Positions 22,609 through 31,063 of a stretch of DNA of 64,000 nt are shown here, piece by piece. Made by a program: the position numbers and the translations under genes. Each line of letters begins with the position of its first letter. Within the stretch, counting starts at the first letter, position 1. The stretch covers positions 930,001 to 994,000 of the forward strand of contig NZ_ML660052.1 in NCBI RefSeq assembly GCF_007004665.1, written 5' to 3'. The DNA comes from Denitrobaculum tricleocarpae. Lineage in GTDB: Bacteria; Pseudomonadota; Alphaproteobacteria; Kiloniellales; Kiloniellaceae. The notes under the pieces were generated by a model. The model worked only from the letters and a program-made list of their open reading frames with translations, had not been told where the DNA came from and ran no database searches.

Positions 22609-24372
22609 ATGCGCAAGTGCTTGTTTGGGATTCTGACCGCCGCCGCCATGACTCCAACAAGTTCTGTGACGGCCGAAAAGTCTTCTCCCCTCGGGGTGAG
22701 CGGTGCCGATTGGGTTTGGCAAAGTGTTTATCGCCAAGTCAGGCGAGCACCGACCAAGGAGGCTCTCCTGGATGCCATGGATAACCTTTTCCGGCACTCC
22801 GAGGTTGATGGTGTGGAGGGCATTTCCGAGCAAGACTATAATCTCAGTACGCGCCTGCATTCGGCAAGACATCGCGGACTTTATCTGTCTGGTCACTGGT
22901 TCCCCTACGACCTTGATGGCGATTTGGTTGTAACCCGAGACGAGATTGAACAGGTCGCGCGCTACAAAGCTCTCAAAAGTTTTGCGGTGGACGGTGTCCC
23001 AATCACGCCGACACCTGAGCAACTTGCGAAGGTGCAGAAGAAAATATCCGAAACGATTTTGCTCAGGCTTGGTCAGGATGCCGAACGGTTCACCATGCAA
23101 GATGCAATAGCCGCATCTGCCGAGTATGAGGAACGTAAGGGTAATCAACCAAGCAAATCCGATTTTGTACCTCTGAGTCTCGATCGCGATGGCGACGCGA
23201 GAGTGTCGCGCGAAGAATTCGGTGCCGCTGTTCTCGTGGCTTTCGGACAACTCGATTCAAACGGCGATGATGTTATCGATAAGGATGAAATTGCAGTTGC
23301 CGCTGCAAAAGTTAAGCAGGCAAATGCGGAAATGATGAAGAGGCGCTCCGAGCAACGAGCTGAAGAGACATACCGCGCACAACTCCAAGCCTGTAGCTTG
23401 CCGAGAGTTACCTCGGATGAAACGCTTATTCTAATAAGCACTAACACTCATACTGGCCGCGCGCTGGCAAACATAGCGCTTGATGACGGTGAGGAAACGC
23501 TTGTTGTGGCGCAAGTCAAGATTGAGCCAGGCAAAGAAAAACTTGCTGTTGCGGTAACGGGTTTGCGCGGCACCGTCTGGAGGTTTTCAGGTGCTGTCGA
23601 TCGGCTCTCTCATGTAATCGTCGGATCGCCATTTTCGATTGGAAAACGAGAAGAACGCGTGAAGATTGCGAGCGGTGTAACCGGAGTTCCTGATGAAAAA
23701 ATCACATTTGCGCAAGAGCCCGAGTGTTTGCCCTACTTCACAAACCTTGACGAGCCTCGTTCAAAAAGATCTGTGCGGGCATTAACGGCGCTGACGGAAC
23801 GCGCCCCGGACCATGTTGTATCAAATGCCACAGTCGGCACGATCTCCTTGCCGTCTCTGAGGATCGATAATGATGCGCCCTTCGCTAATGCCATCCCACT
23901 GACCAGTGAGGGTCCCGGTGCGCCGTTACTTCGTAAGTTCAAGAAGACCTTTCCCGGCGGAGTCGTGAATATTGATCCTGCGGCTGTCGTCACGACGGGG
24001 CATGCGGAGCGCCGCGAGACACTCCCAAGAAACGCAGGTTTTGCGCAGCTGCTCGATCAAGGGGTCCTGAAAGCCACCGGATACGATCTGACTTTTCAAC
24101 TCGGCAACACATTCATTACGGTTCAGGAAAGCGATCCAAATCGCAAGCCGCCAGAAGACATGCCCAAGGATAGAATCGAGCGTTTTCCGAGCGCCTTTAC
24201 TATTCTGAAGAAAACACGCCTACCCGTCGGAAACTGCCATCAATTCGCACCGAAGCTTACGCTCGCGAAAGGTGCACCTCTACCCGATTTTGGTGCTTGC
24301 TATCCTGCTATCAAGATCGAAGATTCTGGTGAAACACTCTGCAAGTTGCACCGAGGCAAGTGCCCAAAGTGA
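22609..24372 (+). CDS. Family 2 secreted EF-hand protein D (587 aa)
   Basis: ATG 22609 follows CCGGAGG and gives MRKCLFGILTAAAMTP, a signal peptide like that of protein C. EF-hand loops: 101-112 (DLDGDLVVTRDE), 192-203 (DRDGDARVSREE) and 216-227 (DSNGDDVIDKDE), all with the acidic 1-3-5-12 ligands but with Gly6 missing. A long Lys/Glu/Arg helix follows, then the middle domain (LAVAVTGLRGTVWRFSGAVDRLSHVIVGS) and the C-terminal domain (VVNIDPAAVV, LPRNAGFAQLLDQGVLKATGYDL), ending GACYPAIKIEDSGETLC. Codon usage is more A/T-rich than in the flanking hut genes. It lies between the hutI remnant and intact hutI. Function unknown; exported Ca-binding likely. Confidence 0.88.
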   Translation: MRKCLFGILTAAAMTPTSSVTAEKSSPLGVSGADWVWQSVYRQVRRAPTKEALLDAMDNLFRHSEVDGVEGISEQDYNLSTRLHSARHRGLYLSGHWFPYDLDGDLVVTRDEIEQVARYKALKSFAVDGVPITPTPEQLAKVQKKISETILLRLGQDAERFTMQDAIAASAEYEERKGNQPSKSDFVPLSLDRDGDARVSREEFGAAVLVAFGQLDSNGDDVIDKDEIAVAAAKVKQANAEMMKRRSEQRAEETYRAQLQACSLPRVTSDETLILISTNTHTGRALANIALDDGEETLVVAQVKIEPGKEKLAVAVTGLRGTVWRFSGAVDRLSHVIVGSPFSIGKREERVKIASGVTGVPDEKITFAQEPECLPYFTNLDEPRSKRSVRALTALTERAPDHVVSNATVGTISLPSLRIDNDAPFANAIPLTSEGPGAPLLRKFKKTFPGGVVNIDPAAVVTTGHAERRETLPRNAGFAQLLDQGVLKATGYDLTFQLGNTFITVQESDPNRKPPEDMPKDRIERFPSAFTILKKTRLPVGNCHQFAPKLTLAKGAPLPDFGACYPAIKIEDSGETLCKLHRGKCPK

Positions 24373-24423
24373 GTAGCGAGCTCATCGCGCGACGACGGTG
24401 GAACAGTGCCACAGATCTGTGTG

Positions 24424-25650
24424 TCAGGAACTGCAACATTCCACATCGCGCCCGTCCTTCACGGACGTCACCAGCGGATTGAACCCGATCCTATAGGCCA
24501 GTTCCGCCGGGGACTCGATGTCCCAGATGCAAAGATCCGCAACCTTACCGACCTCTAGTGTCCCCCGGCTCTCCCGCAACCCCAGCGCCTGTGCGCCGTG
24601 GCGGGTCACACCGAGCAGAGCCTCTTCCGGCGTCATACGGAAAAGAGTACAGGCCATGTTGAGCATCAGCAGCAGCGAGGTCGCGGGGGAGGAGCCGGGG
24701 TTGCTGTCGGTGGCGAGCGCGATGGGGACGCCGGCGTTGCGGAAAGCTTCGAGCGGCGGCTGCTTGGTTTCGCGCAGGAAGTAGAAGGCGCCGGGCAGCA
24801 GGACGGCGACGGTCCCGGCCTCCGCCATGGCTTGCGCGCCGGCCTCCGAAGTGTATTCCAGATGATCCGCCGAGAGCGCGCCGAACTCGGCGGCGAGCTT
24901 CGCACCCTCGAGGTCCGAGAGCTGGTCCGCGTGCAGCTTGACCGGCAGGCCGTTGTCGCGCGCCGCCTGGAAGACCCGCTTGGTCTGCTCATATGAGAAA
25001 CCGATGGTCTCGCAGAAGGCATCGACCACATCCGCCAGGCCCGAGCTCGCGACCTCCGGCATCATCGCGCAGACCGCGTCGATGTAGCCGTCGCTGTCGC
25101 CCTCGAACTCCGGCGGCAGAGCATGAGCGCCCAGGAAAGTGGTGGAGACGGTGACCGGCAGGTCCTTGCCCAGACTGCGCGCGACGCGCAGTTGCTTCAG
25201 TTCGGTTTCCAGGTTCAGGCCGTAGCCGGATTTGATCTCGAGCGTGGTCACGCCTTCGGCCAGCAGACTCTTCAGACGGGGCAGGGCACCCGCGCGCAGT
25301 TCCTCCTCGCTGGCTTCGCGGGTGGCCTTGACCGTGTTGCGGATGCCGCCGCCCGCGCGGGCAATCTCCTCGTAGCTCGCGCCCTCCAGGCGCAGCTCGA
25401 ACTCCCGCGCCCGGTTGCCGCCGTAAACCAGATGGGTGTGGCAGTCGATCAGTCCCGGCGTGATCCAGCGGCCTTCCAGGTCGATGACTTCCCGCGCAAG
25501 CGCGGCGGGCCTGTCCGGCAGTTCTGCCAGCGGACCCACCCAGGCGATCCTGCCATCCGCACTGGCGATGGCTCCCTTCTCGACCGCACCGTAGGCGGCG
25601 CCTTCCGTCATGGTGGCCAATCGGGCGTTGATCCAGAGCCGGTCCCACAT
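24424..25650 (-). CDS. hutI: Imidazolonepropionase
   Basis: 408 residues from ATG 25650, which has AAGGAAG upstream; a longer frame adds 40 unlikely residues. It opens the imidazolone ring to formimidoyl-glutamate in histidine degradation. Amidohydrolase features: H71-T-H73 in [10 protein letters not shown] for zinc, Y/R substrate residues in [18 protein letters not shown], and A-T-D-S-N-P-G for the last metal ligand. It is divergent from hutF with a HutC-type operator between them. hutH, hutU and the regulator are not in the window. Ends 51 bases from EF-hand gene D, convergently. Confidence 0.96.
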   Translation of the reverse strand: MWDRLWINARLATMTEGAAYGAVEKGAIASADGRIAWVGPLAELPDRPAALAREVIDLEGRWITPGLIDCHTHLVYGGNRAREFELRLEGASYEEIARAGGGIRNTVKATREASEEELRAGALPRLKSLLAEGVTTLEIKSGYGLNLETELKQLRVARSLGKDLPVTVSTTFLGAHALPPEFEGDSDGYIDAVCAMMPEVASSGLADVVDAFCETIGFSYEQTKRVFQAARDNGLPVKLHADQLSDLEGAKLAAEFGALSADHLEYTSEAGAQAMAEAGTVAVLLPGAFYFLRETKQPPLEAFRNAGVPIALATDSNPGSSPATSLLLMLNMACTLFRMTPEEALLGVTRHGAQALGLRESRGTLEVGKVADLCIWDIESPAELAYRIGFNPLVTSVKDGRDVECCSS

Positions 25651-25700
25651 GATTTTCTTCCTTGCCGTCACGCAGCGGTTCGTTTCGTCTTTTGATTTCA

Positions 25701-25714
25701 GTTGTATATACAAC
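25701..25714. promoter_or_regulatory. HutC-type operator
   Basis: GTTGTATATACAAC is a perfect 14-base palindrome in the hutI-hutF divergent region. Its TTGTATATACAA core matches known HutC (GntR-family) operators in other proteobacteria, so urocanate-relieved repression of both genes is expected. Confidence 0.75.
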
Positions 25715-25853
25715 TTTGCAGTCGCGGTGTCTCGCTGATTGTGCCATTCTCTGCGGGCGGGTTTCCCCATAAATCTGAATTGCGGTAAATTGCCTTTCAG
25801 GTTCGCGATACGACGGCGAGATCTTTCCTTTTCATCTGGTGCTTCCCATCACA

Positions 25854-27257
25854 ATGACCTCAGCTCCCCTTTCAGACGCGACCTCGGTCTTTGCGCCCAC
25901 GGCTTTGCTGCCGGACGGCTGGGCCAATCATGTCCTCTTCGACCTCTCCGGCGAGGGCGACATCGACGGCGTGCATCGCGGCGTCATGGAGGCGGCGATC
26001 CCGGCGGGGACCCATCGCTGCAAAGGTCCGGTGATCCCGGGTATGCCGAACCTGCACAGCCATGCCTTTCAGCGCGCCATGGCGGGTCTCGCCGAACGCA
26101 GCGGGCCGAGCGACGATTCCTTCTGGACCTGGCGGCAGGTCATGTACGACTTCGTCGGACGCCTGACTCCGGAACAGGCCCAGGCCATTGCCGCCCAGCT
26201 CTATGTGGAGATGCTCAAGGCGGGCTATACGGCGGTGGGAGAGTTCCACTACCTGCATCACGGGCCGGACGGCCAGCCATACGACGACCTGGCGGAGATG
26301 TCGCGCCGGGTCATGGCTGCGGCCCGGCACACGGGGATCGGGATTACCCAGCTGCCGGTGCTCTACGGTTATGGCGGCTTCGGCGCTCAGGCGGCGGGCG
26401 AGGGGCAGCGGCGCTTTCTCAATGACCCGGAGCGCTTCCTGAAGCTGCTGGAGATCCTGTTCCAGGATGCGGCCGGCGACCCGCAGGCCCAGATCGGCTT
26501 CGCGCCCCATTCCCTGCGCGCCGTGACGCCGGAAACCCTGACGGCTGTTCTTGCGGGCGTGAAGGGCTTCGACTCCCATGCGCCGATCCACATCCACATC
26601 GCCGAACAGCTCAAGGAGGTCGAGGACTGCCTGGCCTGGTCGGGCCGCCGCCCGATCGACTGGCTCTTCGACAACTTCACGGTCGACTGCCACTGGTGCC
26701 TGATCCACGCGACCCATATGACCGCGCAGGAAACCGCGCGGCTGGCGGACTCCGGCGCGGTGGCCGGGCTCTGTCCCACCACCGAGGCCAATCTGGGCGA
26801 CGGCCTCTTTCCCGCGGTCGATTACTTCGCCCAGGACGGCGCCTGGGGCATCGGTTCGGACAGCCACATCTCCATCAGCCCGGTCGAGGAACTGCGCTGG
26901 CTCGAGTACGGCCAGCGCCTGATCCACCGGGGCCGCAACCTGCTGGGTCCGCCGGGCGAGGGGCATTCGGTCGGCGCGGCGCTCTACGGCGACGCGCTCT
27001 TCGGCGGCGCGCAGGCCCTGGGCCGCAGGATCGGACACCTGGACAGCGGGTCCCGCGCGGACCTTGTGGTTCTGGATCCCGATCTGCCCTGCCTGCTCGG
27101 CAAGGAAGGCGATCTGCTGCTGGACGCGGCGGTCTTCGCCGGCAATCTCAACCCCGTCCGCGATGTTATGGTCGGCGGCCACTGGGTGGTGCAGGATGGC
27201 CGCCACCGGGACGAAGAGGCTGTCGTGCAGGGTTTCCGTGCGGCGCTTGGACTCTGA
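25854..27257 (+). CDS. hutF: Formimidoylglutamate deiminase
   Basis: 467 residues from ATG 25854. It converts N-formimidoyl-L-glutamate to N-formyl-L-glutamate and ammonia, the five-step histidine pathway branch used by pseudomonads and many alphaproteobacteria. Amidohydrolase marks: PNLHSHAFQRAMAG with the H-x-H metal site, FHYLHHGPDG, HIHIAEQ, WCLIHATHM, CPTTEANLGDG and GSDSHISISPVEELRWLEYGQRL. The C-terminus has the usual VVLDP...VRDVMVGGHWVVQDGRH beta sandwich end. Divergent partner of hutI, sharing the operator at 25701. Length is normal for the family. Confidence 0.96.
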   Translation: MTSAPLSDATSVFAPTALLPDGWANHVLFDLSGEGDIDGVHRGVMEAAIPAGTHRCKGPVIPGMPNLHSHAFQRAMAGLAERSGPSDDSFWTWRQVMYDFVGRLTPEQAQAIAAQLYVEMLKAGYTAVGEFHYLHHGPDGQPYDDLAEMSRRVMAAARHTGIGITQLPVLYGYGGFGAQAAGEGQRRFLNDPERFLKLLEILFQDAAGDPQAQIGFAPHSLRAVTPETLTAVLAGVKGFDSHAPIHIHIAEQLKEVEDCLAWSGRRPIDWLFDNFTVDCHWCLIHATHMTAQETARLADSGAVAGLCPTTEANLGDGLFPAVDYFAQDGAWGIGSDSHISISPVEELRWLEYGQRLIHRGRNLLGPPGEGHSVGAALYGDALFGGAQALGRRIGHLDSGSRADLVVLDPDLPCLLGKEGDLLLDAAVFAGNLNPVRDVMVGGHWVVQDGRHRDEEAVVQGFRAALGL

Positions 27258-27399
27258 ACAGGCCTCTCTTCAGACGATCCAGGGTCAAGACCCATAGACT
27301 GACGAAAAGCGTCGGATGACGGCAATGAGCCGATCTTGACCGACACATCGCATTTAAGCGCTGAGCGGTCGGGGAATAACGTAGCATATTCCGCTTGAT

Positions 27400-27423
27400 A
27401 TAGTAAAACGATCGTTTTACTAT
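27400..27423. promoter_or_regulatory. Perfect 24-base palindrome, TetR-type operator
   Basis: Two perfect 12-base arms (ATAGTAAAACGA and TCGTTTTACTAT) with no spacer, ending seven bases before the TetR start codon. The AAAACGATCGTTTT core is of the kind bound by TetR-family repressors of YcdC/AcrR-like type. Autoregulation of the TetR/quinone reductase pair is strongly suggested. Confidence 0.8.
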
Positions 27424-27429
27424 GTGGTA

Positions 27430-27951
27430 ATGGACATCGAACAACGAATCATTTCTGCGGCTGAATTCAGCTTTGATCATAACGGTTTCACTGCCTCAGG
27501 AATGGACAAACTTACCGCCGCTGCGAACGTGTCAAGCAGAACGCTTTACAAACGCCTGGGAAATAAAAACAACCTGATGGCAGCGGTGTTGGCTCACCGG
27601 CGTCAACGGTTTTTCTCCGCCCTGGATGGCGCAAGCATTGACGAGATTTTTGCCCAATTGGCCAGTTGGTCCGAGTCGGAGGGGGCGCGAGGCTGTCTGT
27701 TCCTGCGCGCTCTGAGCGATGCGGGCACCTCCATCGACGAGGTTGCGGCCGAGGTGACAGTGTACCGCAAGGAACTGCATCTCTTGATCACGCGTCTGGT
27801 GCGGTCGGAAACCGGAGACGGCAACGCGGTGGAAGCCATGCTGGTGCTGTTCGAGGGTGCGGTCGCCGCTGCAAGCTATCGCGGAGTTGGTGCCATCCAT
27901 GTGGCACGAACCGCCGCAGCAGTTCTCTTGAACGAATCGAGCGAACGGTAA
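27430..27951 (+). CDS. TetR/AcrR-family repressor
   Basis: 173 residues from ATG 27430 (an in-frame GTG at 27424 is alternative). The helix-turn-helix is residues about 22-45 (GMDKLTAAANVSSRTLYKRLGNKNNLM); the remaining helices form the ligand/dimer domain (GCLFLRALSDAG, EAMLVLFEGAVAAASYRG). Similar regulators control quinone or electrophile-responsive genes. The next gene, a flavodoxin-fold quinone reductase, begins 13 bases downstream, so the pair forms an operon behind the 24-base palindrome. The inducer is unknown; quinones or electrophiles would be a natural guess. Confidence 0.93.
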   Translation: MDIEQRIISAAEFSFDHNGFTASGMDKLTAAANVSSRTLYKRLGNKNNLMAAVLAHRRQRFFSALDGASIDEIFAQLASWSESEGARGCLFLRALSDAGTSIDEVAAEVTVYRKELHLLITRLVRSETGDGNAVEAMLVLFEGAVAAASYRGVGAIHVARTAAAVLLNESSER

Positions 27952-27964
27952 GGGAACTGATCTG

Positions 27965-28627
27965 ATGCGTCTGCTGACGGTTTTCGCCCACCCCTTCCAG
28001 ACAAAGTATCCGTCCGCAGTCATGAACGCGTTCCACACTCCTCTAGTTGAGGCTGGGTATGACGTTGATATTCTCGACCTCCATCAGGAAGGGTTCGATC
28101 CCCGCTTTACCGAAGATGATCATGCGCATTTCTGGGGCGGCCCAGTTCCGCCAGAGATAGCAGCCGCCCATCAGCGCGTGAACGCGGCCGACCGACTCGC
28201 CTTCGTCTTTCCCGTCTATTGGTGGGGCATGCCGGCGCTGATGAAGGGGTGGATAGAACGGGTGTTCACGCAAGGATGGGCCTACAAGTTCGGTGACGGT
28301 GTGGAGGATCGGGGCAAGGGCGCGAAGTCGTCGTTGCTCGGCAACAAACCTACCGTACTCATTGGGATCGCGGGGTCGAAGCAGCCCACCTACGAGAAGT
28401 ACGGATACGATGTAGCGATGCGTACACAGATCGACGTGGGCACCTTTGCCTACTGCGGGATTGCAGATGTGGAAAGTCATCTGATCTTTGATGTTGAAGG
28501 TGACCACAATGCTGACAAGCGTGATGCAGGTTTGAGCCAGGTACGCGAAGTTGCGACCGCGTTCATAGCGCCGAAACGCGTGCCGCGGGATGCCAAGGCT
28601 GAACATCTGCATCGCACGGTCGCGTGA
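27965..28627 (+). CDS. NAD(P)H:quinone oxidoreductase (flavodoxin-like fold)
   Basis: 220 residues. Begins MRLLTVFAHPFQTKYPSAVM, the flavin-phosphate loop region of the NQO1/KefF/MdaB group, then LDLHQEGFDPRF, and VFPVYWWGMPALMKGWIERVFTQGWAY, the diagnostic W-W-x-x-P-A-x-x-K-G-W-x-D/E-R-V-F motif. GIAGSKQPTYEKYGY is the third loop. Such enzymes carry FMN or FAD and reduce quinones by two electrons in the cytosol, limiting redox cycling. It follows the TetR gene by 13 bases and is presumably its target. Confidence 0.93.
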   Translation: MRLLTVFAHPFQTKYPSAVMNAFHTPLVEAGYDVDILDLHQEGFDPRFTEDDHAHFWGGPVPPEIAAAHQRVNAADRLAFVFPVYWWGMPALMKGWIERVFTQGWAYKFGDGVEDRGKGAKSSLLGNKPTVLIGIAGSKQPTYEKYGYDVAMRTQIDVGTFAYCGIADVESHLIFDVEGDHNADKRDAGLSQVREVATAFIAPKRVPRDAKAEHLHRTVA

Positions 28628-28854
28628 CGCGTTCCTCTTCCAAATGCCGGCAGTTCAGCGTACGAGGCATAGCGGCTTGGGCAAGTTCGTGTATAAAACC
28701 TAAGTGACGACCTCTCTTACAGGTTGCTACAAAGCTCACCCTTTAAGGCAAAGATGGATCGGCAACTCCATCCCGCACAGCCGACCTTGGCGGAGTGAGA
28801 GTTAATGGATCCTGACCTTAGTTGTGTTTTTTTACGCTGCTTGGCGCGGAAGGG

Positions 28855-29778
28855 TTAGTCGACAGATTCCGTTTCCGGACTGGAGACCCACAAGCACAAA
28901 CCCGCCCCCAGTCTCCTGATCTCTTCTTCGGCCCAGCGGCATCGCGCAGGGAGTTTGCGTCCCGCCCGCGTGATCAGCCACAGCGCCTGTCGATGGGGCA
29001 CCGTAAGGTCCACGATGGACAGATCCTCTGCGCGCGGGAAGGTCAGTATGCCGCTGCGGGGCAGGATCGTGTAGCCGACCCCGGCGGCGACCGAGGCGGG
29101 GATCTGGTTGATCTGATTGACAAAGCCACGCCGGCGGAGGGACCCGGCACCCTCGAACGCGGGATAATTGCCGGGCATCAACTGTTCCGCATAGGCCTGT
29201 CCGTCGGGATGATCGATGAAACCGAGCCGCTCCAGATCCATCCATCCGGGTGTGCCGGGCCCGGCAGCTGACGGCGTGATTAAACAGAGCTCTTCTTCTC
29301 CGATCTTTTGGGCCAGAAGTCTCTTCTGCTCGGGATCACTGTTGACCACGCCCAGATCGAGCGTCCCCTCCGCCACGGCCTCGATCACGCTCCGTTCCGG
29401 GGCCGCCTGCAGCGTCAGGCAAAGATCCGGGTGCTGGGCGAGGTAGGGGAGCAGCGCCGGGTAAAGCAGATTTGCGAAGCTTCCCGAAGCCGCGATGCCA
29501 ACGGTCCCCGAATGAGGATCGTCACGGCCCAGAGTTTCGAGCAGGCGGGCCTCTTCCTCCCGGCGGCGCAGTCCGAACACGCGCAGATCCTCACCTGCGT
29601 CGGTCAGCAGAAAGCCCTTGCCGATACGTTGGAGCAGCGGCGCGCCGATCTGCTCCTCCAGCTTTCTGATCTGCTGCGAGACCCCGGGCTGGGTCATGTT
29701 CAGCCGCTTTGCCGTCTTCGTGAAACTCTCTTCCTCGGTGAGGGTGATGAAGCTTTCCAGCCAGTTGGCATTGATCAT
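28855..29778 (-). CDS. LysR-family transcriptional regulator
   Basis: 307 residues. The N-terminal HTH is at about 3-60 (SFTKTAKRLNMTQPGVSQQIRKLEEQIGAPLLQR). The effector domain runs from GTVGIAASGSFANLLYPALLP with a typical hinge. It is divergent from a VOC gene starting 103 bases away and most likely controls it; an A/T-rich inverted repeat lies between them. The recognition helix (QPGVSQQI) is standard. Effector unknown. Confidence 0.93.
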   Translation of the reverse strand: MINANWLESFITLTEEESFTKTAKRLNMTQPGVSQQIRKLEEQIGAPLLQRIGKGFLLTDAGEDLRVFGLRRREEEARLLETLGRDDPHSGTVGIAASGSFANLLYPALLPYLAQHPDLCLTLQAAPERSVIEAVAEGTLDLGVVNSDPEQKRLLAQKIGEEELCLITPSAAGPGTPGWMDLERLGFIDHPDGQAYAEQLMPGNYPAFEGAGSLRRRGFVNQINQIPASVAAGVGYTILPRSGILTFPRAEDLSIVDLTVPHRQALWLITRAGRKLPARCRWAEEEIRRLGAGLCLWVSSPETESVD

Positions 29779-29792
29779 GGGAAGGTAAAATT

Positions 29793-29813
29793 ATGTTATG
29801 GATATTATAACAT
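29793..29813. promoter_or_regulatory. Inverted repeat between LysR and VOC genes
   Basis: ATGTTAT and ATAACAT are perfect 7-base arms around a 7-base spacer (GGATATT), 14 bases from the LysR start. The overall T-N11-A symmetry fits a LysR site. Confidence 0.55.
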
Positions 29814-29881
29814 ATGATAATTTTTCATTTTGAAAAGCTTTGCCTAAATCTGGTGGGTCACTGCAACGAAAGGAGTGAAAA

Positions 29882-30382
29882 ATGTTGCCGCAGCCCAGGA
29901 GCTTTTCCCACATAGGCCTCTCGGTTCCCGACCTCGACGCCGCCGTGAAATTCTATTCGGAGGTGTTGGGACTCTACGTCATCATGCCGCCGACCGAAGT
30001 CGTTGAAGATGACAGCGCCGTCGGCGTCATGTGCACGGATGTGCTGGGGGCGGGATGGGAGTCGCTGCGCATCGCCCATCTCTCGACAGCGGACCGTATC
30101 GGCATAGAGATATTCGAATTCACGGGCAACCGGACGCCCGAGAACAATCTGGATTACAAGAGCACCGGCCTCTTCCACTTCTGTATTCAGGATCCTGACG
30201 TCGAGGGTCTGGTCGAACGGATCGTCGCCAATGGCGGCAAACAGCGGATGCCCATACGGGAGTACTTTCCCGGAGAGAAGCCCTACCGCATGGTCTATGT
30301 CGAAGATCCCTTCGGGATTGTCTTCGAGATTTACAGTCACGGCTATGAGCTGACCTACTCCGCCGGCGCTTATCAGGCTTAA
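29882..30382 (+). CDS. VOC (glyoxalase-like) family protein
   Basis: 166 residues. Metal-ligand positions are clear: H10 in SHIGLSVPDLDAAVKFY, H99 in GLFHFCIQD and E149 in FGIVFEIYSHG. Two VOC modules with VYVEDPFGIVFEI near the end. AAAGGAG stands a few bases before ATG 29882. The gene is divergent from a LysR regulator, the common arrangement for inducible degradation or detoxification lyases. Reaction undetermined; a methylmalonyl-CoA epimerase or dioxygenase-like role cannot be excluded. Confidence 0.92.
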   Translation: MLPQPRSFSHIGLSVPDLDAAVKFYSEVLGLYVIMPPTEVVEDDSAVGVMCTDVLGAGWESLRIAHLSTADRIGIEIFEFTGNRTPENNLDYKSTGLFHFCIQDPDVEGLVERIVANGGKQRMPIREYFPGEKPYRMVYVEDPFGIVFEIYSHGYELTYSAGAYQA

Positions 30383-30463
30383 GGAGAGGCGATCCCCTGT
30401 TCCCCAGTGGAAAGGGGCCGACTTAGAAGAGGGGGTGGCCTTTGCCGTGGCAGCCTGATGCGG

Positions 30464-31063
30464 TCACTCCACGATGATCACCTGTCCGGTCACCACGCCC
30501 TCGACACTTTTGGCGTAGGCGCGTCCGACGCGGGCGGAAGGCACCCGCTCGTGGCCGGGAAAGAAGCTGCCGTAGCGTTCTTCGGAGACCTCCAGAAGAC
30601 CCGGGCTGACCACGTTGATCCGCAGGCCGCGTGGCAACTCGACCGCCGCCCCGACCACAAAGCCGCCGAGCGCGCCGTTCGCCGTCGCGGCGCCGGTGCC
30701 CATCCGGATCGGATCGCGGTCGAGAACCCCACTCGTCAGGGTAAAGGATCCGCCATCGCTCACGTAGTCCAGGCCCCTCAGCACCAGATTGACCTGCCCC
30801 ATGACCTTGTTGGTCAGACCAAGCATGAACTGCTCATGGGTGAAGTCGCTTAAGGGGCCGAAATGCACCTCGCCGGTGGTCGAGACGACCGCATCGACCT
30901 TGCCCACCTTGCGGTACATGGCCTCGATCGAGGCCGGATCTGCGATATCGACCTGAATGTCGCCGCTGCTGCGCCCCACCCTGATGATCTCGTGCCGGGC
31001 GGACAATTCGCCGCAGGCCGCACGGCCGATATCGCCCTCGGCGCCAACTGCAATGATTTTCAA
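30464..31063 (-). CDS. Short-chain dehydrogenase family protein (lacking the YxxxK motif)
   Basis: 199 residues, short for an SDR. The Rossmann start is MKIIAVGAEGDIGRAACGEL with R30/S-type loop (VGRSSGD) favouring NADP. The usual Y-x-x-x-K catalytic pair is absent; its place is taken by ATANGALGGFVVGAAVEL. SGVLDRDPIRMGTG and LRINVVSPGLLEVS are hallmarks of a conserved 200-residue SDR subgroup found widely in proteobacteria, all annotated only as short chain dehydrogenase. Function unknown; probably an atypical oxidoreductase or a nucleotide-sensing protein. Confidence 0.9.
   Translation of the reverse strand: MKIIAVGAEGDIGRAACGELSARHEIIRVGRSSGDIQVDIADPASIEAMYRKVGKVDAVVSTTGEVHFGPLSDFTHEQFMLGLTNKVMGQVNLVLRGLDYVSDGGSFTLTSGVLDRDPIRMGTGAATANGALGGFVVGAAVELPRGLRINVVSPGLLEVSEERYGSFFPGHERVPSARVGRAYAKSVEGVVTGQVIIVE

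Noticed and set aside
25872-27206. Reverse-strand frame of 444 codons opposite hutF
   Set aside because: High GC third positions of hutF remove stops on the opposite strand; hutF is unmistakable.
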